Assembly (NCBI RefSeq): GCF_024713975.1
Contig: NC_091105.1
Span: forward strand, 20,096,439 to 20,160,438
DNA from: Paralichthys olivaceus
Taxonomy: Eukaryota > Chordata > Actinopteri > Pleuronectiformes > Paralichthyidae
Length of the DNA stretch: 64,000 nt
Direction of reading: 5' to 3'
The notes beneath the pieces are model-generated. The model made no database searches, had not been told where the DNA came from, and was given only the letters and a program-made list of their open reading frames with translations. Positions within the stretch are counted from its first letter, which is position 1; each line of letters opens with the position of its first letter. Of the stretch, positions 55,557 to 64,000 are shown in pieces. Both the position numbers and the translations under genes were made by a program.

Positions 55557-58327
55557 ATGGACCCCAATAAATCTGCCACCGCTCCTCCAATGAACTACGG
55601 CGGGGAGAAGTCCTCAATGGGCCAGATGCCCCCTCCGGCCTACCATGACAGCCCCTACCCGGGGTACCCGCCTCAGCCCGGCATGGGATACCCTCCACAG
55701 CCGCAGGTACACATCCCTCCACCTCCGGACTTCACTGATAAAGACTAACAATCACTTATTTACTCTTTCTTGGCTTAAAAGCCGTTTTCATTCACATCAT
55801 TAAATTCAAACAATTCTTTGCTAATCACGTTGGCTAGAGAAGTTCAGAGCTGAAATTCATTCTCAATGTAAAATACATTTTAAAAAATCTCAGCTAATCA
55901 CGATTACTTGCAATATTGACAAAAGTTTAATTTGATATAAATAATAAAATATAAATAAGAATAAGAATTTTGCACATTAGTCCTGCACTAATTCCTGTCT
56001 GTATAACTTATACAAAATATTTTACATTATCCCATTTGTTTGCCTCTAATTCACCTATACTAAATATATCCTTATAAATATAATATATATTGATGAGTAC
56101 ACTGCTATTTAGTGAAAGTATACCCATCTATATTACACGTACATGTTTTCACACTCATTCATATTGTAGGCTATACCATACATGCCACTATTCTTAAAGC
56201 AGTCAATAAAAGCATATATGCGTATGTCTATTTCAATATCTCCTTTTACATCATTTAAAAATATAGTTTATATCCATGTGCAATCATCCTGTGCCACTGC
56301 TTTTTACTTGAAGTACATTTCTCTACAAATAATATTTCCATCTGTAGTGAAAGGTGTGTGTTCTGTACATATTCTCTGTAGTTTTACTTCATTGCCTATT
56401 TTACATTTATATTTGATTTTGTCTACCTTGTTCTGTCTGCTGCAGTGAATTTCTTCAGCGTGGGATCAACAAATCCTATCTTTTAAAAATAGTCCAGTAA
56501 TTGTGGGAACTTTTCTTTTTTTCTTTTCTTTGCATCATGTGGGTGGATACGCCCTTTTTGAGAATTAATGAATCATTCAATCGTAAACCCGACTTGTGAA
56601 CTTTGACAGTATCAAGACAATAAAACTCAAATTGTTTGTCACAGTTTGTGTTTAAATTGTGTCTGTGAGCTCGAACTATCCTCGTTATATGTCCTATAAA
56701 GGATGTGGTGGATGTTCTCCTCAGCGCTGGCAAACCCACACTGAAATATTCAGTTCAGTTTCACTTCCTCTTAACCACGTGTCATGTCATGTATCCCAAA
56801 TCTGATTATTTTATCATCAGGACGAAATGTTTTCTTGTTTGCAGCATAACTGTACTCACTTTTCCTTCATTTTACATGAAAAGTGAGATCGAATTGATAT
56901 AGACTTTTGGTCTTACTATATGTTTCTCCTTGCGCTGCTACTTTCTTGTGCTGCTGTGTCATTTGTGATTGTCCTCTTCGTGGGAAGGTATCTTATCTTA
57001 CCTCATCACAGGGCTAAGATAATGCACAACAAATATATCGATATATCGTCGGACTGGGCAACAAAACGATATCAATATTTATCGGGATATTACTTTTCCT
57101 CGAGGAAATTTAAGACATGTCGATATAATGTTGATAGAACTCATCCAGTCCATGTTTTGACGTACAACACAAACAGCAAATGATAATAAGCATAGCGTCG
57201 TGCCGATCTAATCATGTGGCAGGAATAGAGTTACGCCCACATCAAGTTAGGTTAACGCACACAGCAGAGAGTATAGGAGCAGCACACGTGCTAATGTTTG
57301 GGCTCCTGCAGAGAGGACGACTCTGTATCGATGCAGAGACTGAACATATGTATGTTTTCTGCTACTTTAATAGCTTCAGCTGTTTTCCATCACTGAATTA
57401 TTATAACACAGCTGCTTCAGGACAGTCGCTCATTCAAAGTCCTGTCTTTCTGTGTCTGAGTCTCTGTCGCAGTCTGACTCCTCCTCACTCCTCCTCTGAC
57501 CTGCGCTCACTTTACACTTTAACCACCCCAGCGCTGAGTTCATGAGACACACTTCTAAAACTGCTACACGAGACGAGAGGTGATTCGCACAGTCAGGACA
57601 TCAGGGTTAAAGTGACCGGAACGATCCTGAGTCATGATCCGACATCATTGAATAATAAATAATACATGTGTTTTTCAGTTCGTGTGAAGACTAACAGAGA
57701 TGAGCGGGGACAAACACACTCACTCACACTCCTGCTGACAGAACACTTCTGCAGATTATGACCTTACACGGTGTTTTATCGTCACTGTTGCAGAAGAAGC
57801 GACGCCCCGTTTATCCAGGAACATAATATGAATTCAGCAGGTTTTTATAAAGATCAGTTCTAAGTGTGAGTGATTAGAAAACATCAGAGTCACTTGTTGA
57901 CCAACGAAGTAATGAGCCTCAGTGAAGTGGAGCTGATTTAAGATAAGATAAAACTTTATTAATCCACACACTGGGAAAAATATATCGTATATTGAACCTT
58001 TGTTACATTGCTGCTGATGAATATATTACGATAATTATTGATATTATTTTGATGCTCACCCCCATTTGAATTGTTTTTCATGCCTGTGGCCTGCAGGGCT
58101 TTGTATCTCCACCACCTTATGGGAATGATGGATACGGACAACAGCCGCATCCCATGCGTCAGGAGTACCCAGCACATCCAGCCACCGTCACCATACACCA
58201 GCCCACGGTGTACGTGACTCGGAGTCCGCTGGCCGAGCCTGTCAACGACTACATATGTTACTCTATCTTCACCTTGATGTGCTGCTGCCTGCCACTCGGC
58301 ATTGCTGCCCTCATCTACTCCATCTCG
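55557..58327 (+). CDS. Proline-rich CD225/dispanin-family membrane protein, 5' part (3' exons not found)
   Basis: Exons 55557-55706 (50 codons) and 58097-58327 (77 codons), joined in phase 0 at CAG|GTACAC and CTGCAG|GGC. The N-terminus is Pro/Tyr/Gly-rich (PPPAYHDSPYPGYPPQPG ... SPPPYGNDGYGQQ) with two PPxY motifs. Residues about 100-127 form the first hydrophobic segment with the family's hallmark (NDYICYSIFTLMCCCLPLGIAALIYSIS). The Cys triplet is a likely palmitoylation site. The family is a re-entrant plus TM fold (PRRT1, SynDIG, TUSC5, IFITM relatives). The second hydrophobic segment expected after the GTGAGT donor at 58328 was not found before 64000, so the gene probably continues outside. 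Closest to PRRT1-like/SynDIG-like fish proteins, but the exact orthologue is uncertain. Confidence 0.83.
57350..57600 (-). repeat. Inverted repeat partner, left copy
   Basis: Reverse complement matches 62655-62890 over blocks AGCGCAGGTCAGAG, GGAGTGAGGAGGA, CGACAGAGACTC and GTCCTGAAGCAG with conserved spacing. The left copy is preceded by ATATATCGATATATCG-type sequence at 57030-57110, as in a known fish element. Confidence 0.75.
57941..57995. repeat. Retroelement 3'-tail-like motif (AAACTTTATTAATCC)
   Basis: GATAAGATAAAACTTTATTAATCC followed by ACACACTGGGAAAA resembles the tail of abundant fish non-LTR elements. Only the short tail is present. Confidence 0.5.
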
Positions 58328-58362
58328 GTGAGTTTGATTCACTCTGTATTCACATGTAGCCA

Positions 58363-58605
58363 GAACAACATACTCATGATTCAATGTATTTGTATAACAC
58401 CAAAATCACAACATATGCTATCTCAAGACACTTAAGGCTGAGCCCTTATAAATTGATTTAGTGAAACCCAACAATTCCCACTATGAGAAAGCATTTGGCA
58501 ACAGTGGAAAGAAAAATAGCTCTCTTGTAATGAGAAGAAACCACGGACAGAACTACACTCAGTGTGGGCGGGTCAGGTTGGGAGGAGAGGAAGAGGGGGA
58601 GAGAG
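58363..58605 (+). repeat. Teleost interspersed repeat (ACAATTCCCACTATGAG)
   Basis: Modules AAAATCACAACATATGC, ATCTCAAGACACTTA, CCAACAATTCCCACTATGAG, AGCATTTGGCAACAGTGGA and GAGAAGAAACCACGGACAGA occur in the standard order of a widespread fish repeat. It abuts the Tc1-like relic. Confidence 0.75.
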
Positions 58606-58609
58606 ATAG

Positions 58610-59232
58610 ACCAGGAGCCTCCATTTTGCTTTCTAAACAGCCTCAGTTCTTTTTGGCATTGATTCCACAAGACGTTAGAAACTGTGGATGTGACTGCATC
58701 TCTGAGTCTGTGCTGATTCTTCAGCTGCACATTCATGCTGCCGATCTTTCGTTCCACCACATCCCGAAAAAAATGCTTTATTGAATTCAGATCTGGTGAC
58801 TGGGGGAGTCCACTGAGTCCACGTTTCTGTTCTCCTCTCACAGGAGTTGGCTTTTGCTGTTGTAGCCCATCTACTGCTAGCTCATTGAAATGCCTTTCTG
58901 CTCATAGTTAATGGTTATCTGTGTTACTTTCTGCTCATAGTTAATGGTTATACTTTCTGTAAGCTCATAACAAGTCAGGCCATTCTCCTCTGACCTCTCT
59001 CATTCCAATGTGCTGCTGCTCACTGGACATCTCTTTTGTTTGTGAAAATCCAAGGAGAGCAGCAGTTTCAGAAATCACAAAAGATCACATTTCCCCCAAC
59101 TATGACATTTGATGTGAACATCAAATAACGTTCCTGACCTGAATCTGCATGATTTTACTGCGCTGCTGACTGGATAATGGCATGAGTAAGCAGGTGTACG
59201 GGTTCCTCATAAAGTGCTTGGTGGGAGAGTAT
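58610..59232 (-). mobile_element. Decayed, internally deleted Tc1/mariner-type transposon
   Basis: On the minus strand the frame GLPQSPDLNSIKHFFRDVVERKI matches the SPDLNPIEHLW block of DD34E transposases, with the catalytic Glu position read as Lys. Further left-to-right matches to a known fish Tc1-like element are CAGTTCTTTTTGGCATTGATTCC, TGTAGCCCATCT, GGCCATTCTCCTCTGACCTC and the end AGCAGGTGTACGGGTTCC. Most of the central transposase sequence is deleted. Not functional. Confidence 0.75.
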
Positions 59233-60069
59233 TCTTCACAAACTTATATAGCCAAAGCCATTCGATTCTGAAACTGTATCCATTCTATAGCTGTGCACAT
59301 TTCAAAACGTATGAAGACATTGCTGCATGCACTTGGCTTTTGCAAATGAAACACTGACCACAGAGAACAAGAACCTGTTCACTTAATGAATTACTGCAGA
59401 GAGAGAAAAGGGTAGAAGTAATTTAATTACTTCTGGTAATGACAGCGGACTGATGATGCATACTCCTCTAAAACACAGCTAAATGAAGAAATGGTCTTTG
59501 CCTCAGAGGTATTAAAACACTATAGCTGCAGACCAGATGTCATTCATGGTCGCAAGAGTTAGTGCACATGAGCTCAGATGTACCCAGCCATGTTTTTAAT
59601 AACCCCATGTTCTCCCTTTGCTCTTGTCATCATTTATTACATAATTTTGTGTTTTGTTGCTACACAATTGACTGAAAATATCATGGCTCTCTTCAGAAAG
59701 CATTATGAGGACATGTATTATTTTCTCTAGTAACATATTCATCACTTGAGTTTATAATTAATTCACCAGTTTATATAAAAGCAGTTGTGGTTCTGTTGTG
59801 GTTTTTGTTTTAACTCTGTGACTTACAGGAACTGTTAGATGTGAAGAAGAGTTAGCACATTGTTTCCATGAGGTTGATTGGAAACCTCAAATGCAAAACT
59901 ACTCCCATCATGTGATTAATCTGTGATCAGCCAAATATAATATATATTTTGTCCTTAAACATTTAAATTGTGTTGCTTGCACATGGAAAGAAGCTGTAGA
60001 GGTTGGCATGAAACAGCTCTGATACTTTCTTGAATTGAATTGTACATAGCAAAGAACATAAATCTTAGT

Positions 60070-60405
60070 GAAGTCATCAAGGAGGTTATGTTTTCATCTG
60101 TGTTTGTTTGTCTATTATTTGGAAGGATAACGCAAAAAACGCTCGACACATTCCCACAAACCTGGGTGGAAGGATGTGGTAGGGGTCAGGGAAACACCCA
60201 TTAAATGTTGGTGCAGATCCGGATAGGGTGGGGCAGATCCAATAATTGGTTTTCAATTTCGCTGGCAAATAGGACAAGTTTTGACAATGATTTTCCTGGG
60301 AATCATTCATAGATCTTGATCTTTTTGACGTGTCACTAATTGTTATCTCTATGAGAGTGAAAGTAAATGTGATTTCATAAGCAGACTGTTTGGCCTTGGC
60401 CTCTG
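60070..60405 (+). repeat. Interspersed repeat, family R copy 5 (near full length)
   Basis: Head TCAAGGAGGTTATGTTTTC then GTTTGTTTGTCTA, ACATTCCCACAAACCTGGG, GGTGCAGATCCGGATAGGG, CATAGATCTTGATC and a final GGCCTTGGCC. Complete module order. Confidence 0.65.
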
Positions 60406-62654
60406 TTTTCTCACACAGGGCTCCCCTGCTCTTTATTGAACACGCCCTGGTTATTACAGACCATTTACTTATGGCACGTATGTTTACAGAGAGATGCCTG
60501 TGTGCATCTACACAAGCAGAATCATCTGACTGTAATCTGGAGCAGCCACTCAGCCAGAAACCTTTCAGGGTCTGCTTGCAGGGAAGTTACGCTAGTGAAC
60601 AGATACTGGATGAGGCCCAAAGCCTCAGGGCTGACCTGACTACTACCTGATGCAGGGAAACAGAAACCTAACTGAGTTAGCTCCTGCTGTGTTTGTGTGA
60701 ACCTTCTTATCCAGGAAATTTGATACAGGAGTCACACATATTCACAGTTTGGTTCAATGACAGTGGATCAGCACTTCAGTATCACCACATTGTTCTGAAC
60801 CTAATCTGATTATATGAATACCATAACAGTATTTTTAATAAAAAGCTATACTATGTCAGTACTAACAGGTATTATTATAAAACAAAGGGTCCTTATCTAT
60901 GACTGTACCATTACTTCAAATGGAACTGATACAATATAAACATAGACAGAGTTGTGATATAAACCCCTGTATTGTTATTGGTCCTGTTGGTAGCGCTACA
61001 CCTGCGGCTCCAGATAATTGCAATGATTAACTTTAGAAAACATGGACTTCAGCACAAAGAAGGTTATGTAAGACAAAGTCAACAAACTTTAATCAGTATG
61101 TTTACATTAACATCTGATCCACGGTTTAAGGGTTACAATCAAAAGATGCCTTGTTGAACAGGCCAGGTTCCCTTTAAAAGAGGATCATTCACATTTCTGT
61201 TTCACAAAATCAACTGAACAGTTTCAGTTGCACGTGAGACCAAGATCTTTGATGTGGAAGCAAAGATGAAATGTTACCAGCGATGTTACCAGAGACATTT
61301 AAACATAATTTTAGTCAGTTTAGGGGGTTTCACAGGTTTGTCAGAAGACGACTTTCGAAATGAATCATCTTGTCACAAGGTGCGAGACGAAGTTCAGTTC
61401 CTCTCATCCACTACACAAACTCCCACATAAAAATTAGTGGGTGTGGAAATCTAGAAGAAGATAGATATATTGGTTTAGCTGTCTTATGTGATTATTAATA
61501 AATAATACATTTCAGAGAGTAATCCAATAATAGTATCCTGATAAAATTGAAAAGTCTGATAAAACCTATACTTATTTTTCTTTTTATACTGAATTTTTAA
61601 ATTGTTCACATATTTGTGCACATCATTAATCCGTTTGATAACAATAATATGCCTCAGTTTTAAATGCTCTGATAGTGTTCTTTCTCAAGCTTCCTTATCT
61701 TTCCACGGTTTCTCCACGGTTACACAACCTGAACACTTTTTCCTATTTCATTGCAGCAAATCACATGCTTTAAACTCTTGCACAAGATGATTTCACAAAT
61801 CTGATTCACATCTCTTAATTATAACTTCCTTATGGTGACTGATCCTCTCTGTCGTAACACCATTATCTGAGGTATTTTGGCCTCAGAAGAAAAGGTGAAA
61901 AGATTGTTAAAATGGACAGCAAAATGTCCAAAGAGAATGTTTGCGGTTCTTCCGAATCACATTTCAAAAATAGCTGCATCCATATGGTTCGACTCATGTA
62001 ATGCACAGTGCAGAAGTAAACTAAGTTAAATTTGCAGTTGTTTAGCTGGGGGACAAGAAAGGGTCCAATAAAAATAGTTGTTGTAAAGCTGTGTACTCAA
62101 CAGACTGCAGTTTCCATGATGGATTTACACACCTCTGACCGACTGTTGGTAGATAAGACTAACACTGTAAGATTTAATCCACCTCAGCTGTGAGGACTGT
62201 GAGAGCCGATCGTGTGATAGTTTGGGAGTTAGCACAGGTTTAGGTTATCTTGACATGTATGTGTCCAACAAAGTCTAACCATAAAAGGGTCATGTTTAAA
62301 ATACGGGGGTTGAAACATTTATTCCCTTAGTAATACAGTCATAAAATAAGGTTAATTAAAACTTTCTGGTGGTACAGTTTCTTATTTATTTCATGGTTCT
62401 AAACACAAATATAAAACATTAAACCCCATTTATCTTCTTTTTTTTTTTAAATTAAACATGCTCAATTACATCCAGCATGTCTTAAAAAACAAGTATAGCC
62501 ACTTAACCACTGTGTGTGTCTGTGTGTGTGTGTGCGTGCGTGCGTGTGCGTGCGTGTGTGTGTCCCTCCTCACACACAAACTGAAAATCACATGTATTTA
62601 GTTATTAATCCATAATGTCTGTCTCTATTACCCTGATGTCCTTACTGAGCGTGT

Positions 62655-62890
62655 CACGTTGTGTCTCATGTTGTGTAGCAGGTTTAAACGTGTGTCTCGT
62701 AAACTCTAAAGTGTTCTAATAACTTGTGATCAGTGATGGTGTTTATTGTTAAAGTGAAAAGTTAGCGCAGGTCAGAGGGGGAGTGAGGAGGAAGCAGATT
62801 ACGACAGAGACTCTGACACAGGATGACCGGAACTTTAGTGTGTGTCTGTCCTGATCCTGAAGCAGCAATATTTATGATTATTCAGCGGAG
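62655..62890 (+). repeat. Inverted repeat partner, right copy
   Basis: Counterpart of 57350-57600 in the opposite orientation, 5.1 kb away, with GTGTAGCAGG, GTGTGTCTCGT, TTAGCGCAGGTCAGAG, GGAGTGAGGAGGA and CCTGAAGCAG in the same order. Confidence 0.75.
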
Positions 62891-64000
62891 TCCACATCCA
62901 CGTCATGCATCTAAGAATGGAGAAATGTCCACAGCTCAAGTGCTCCTCACTGTGCAGGAGACATCGAGTGAGGGAGGGTACAGACTAGTCTAATCTCTCT
63001 ACCTGATATTTAGATTTTTTATTCAATCTGTATATTTGTTCGACAGGGAAACTGTGCACAAACAGGAATATAATATTTATTAGTTTCCTATTTATTATTA
63101 TTACATTCATTAAATGTATTTTTTCCTATTTAGTTTCCTTAGTTTCTTTTTTTTACTTGTGCCACAGTCCGAACCTCAGGGTACATTCCCTCAGTTATTG
63201 CAGCCCAGGCTTAATTTTTTAAAACGTCATCACTCTGGAGGACACACTACGGAAACATGTATCTTTTGTAGCTTCCAACACTGTGACAATTACTTCAATT
63301 TCTGCTTTTGTGAGATTCCTCTGTTTTTTACCTTTTGGGGCCAAAACAGATGTCCTTATATGGGGAAATGGAGTTGTGGCAGTATGCTAATTACAGAGAA
63401 CTAGTGAATGGGCCCGAGTGATAAAGATGTTTTTCTGGCAGTTAATAATTGTGTTAGTATGCTGCTGTTTGATATGTGTGGTTTCATTTCATAGCAATCC
63501 ATCGAATTGTGGGCCAGATACATCACTCAGAACTAAAAACATTAGCAAGTCATCCTCTTGGGACCGTGAATGTCTGCACCAAATTTATGGCAGTGCATAT
63601 TAAAGCTGACATATATCAGTCCAGACCGATTGGTTGCTAAAAACGCAAAGCCAGTTAAATAGAACTGTTTGATTCACTTAAAGCACAGTGGTTATACTGT
63701 ATGTGAGCAGTTTGACAGTGCTGATGTAAAGTAAAGTTAGTCACATTAGTGACCTTATTTTTCACTCTCTTTCAATCATTGCACTTATTTAAAATGTTAA
63801 CACAGCTGAACTATTAGCTGTTGTTATAGCACGGAAAGTTTATCCAGTCCTGAGTGTGACAACAGCATTTCAAAGTGGGATTTAAGTCTTTGGCGACAAC
63901 ACATGTGTGGTGGCATTAGTGACTATAGGAGAAAGTATCTTTGTTTCTGTATAAAGTAATCTCCACAGTATGCAAACACACAAGCACACACTAAAAAGGG

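Larger units (their letters stand above)
58328..64000. other. Downstream intron/intergenic DNA to the window edge
   Basis: Repeats take up much of the first 2 kb. A (TG)n with CGTG interruptions is at 62513-62562. I found no exon encoding the missing second membrane segment of the CD225-type protein and no other gene. Confidence 0.5.

Overview
This window is nuclear DNA from a teleost fish, probably a percomorph. It has small exons with GT/AG introns, many (CA)n/(GT)n microsatellites and several interspersed repeats familiar from fish genomes. I saw no bacterial, organellar or viral genes. Gene models were assembled by hand from open frames and splice sites, and in every model assembled to a stop codon except the frameshifted one the exon lengths sum to a multiple of three.

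Layout: (1) 556-12448, minus strand: hepsin (hpn), a type II transmembrane serine protease, 12 coding exons, 426 aa, with a CpG/CRE-bearing upstream region near 13.5-13.9 kb. (2) 14745-19550, plus strand: a Siglec/CD22-like receptor (V + two C2 + TM, 407 aa). (3) 21706-24887, minus strand: a second, convergent Siglec/CD22-like gene with three Ig domains, TM and a Tyr-containing tail; its V-domain exon carries a frameshift. (4) 26915-29036, plus strand: a small single-Ig type I membrane protein of unknown function (220 aa). (5) 36236-37708 and 47682-51662, plus strand: two FXYD-family Na,K-ATPase regulators (70 and 88 aa), each with a substitution in the FXYD signature. (6) 55557 to beyond 58327, plus strand: the first two coding exons of a proline-rich CD225/dispanin-type membrane protein whose 3' end I could not find in the window.

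Hepsin beside FXYD genes and CD22/MAG-like receptors matches human 19q13.1 (HPN, FXYD3/1/7/5, MAG, CD22), so this looks like an ancient linkage group rather than a recent assembly. The genes do not form one pathway. They are membrane proteins of epithelial and immune tissue: a surface protease, Ig receptors and ion-pump modulators.

Intergenic and intronic DNA carries the more unusual signals: a foldback element with a 6-bp target duplication at 4206-4616, a solo LTR with a 5-bp duplication at 52566-52908, a decayed Tc1-like element at about 58.6-59.2 kb, a 20-bp minisatellite at 25.6-25.9 kb, a direct duplication at 45.8/46.1 kb, an inverted repeat pair at 57.4/62.7 kb and a dispersed repeat present at least five times.
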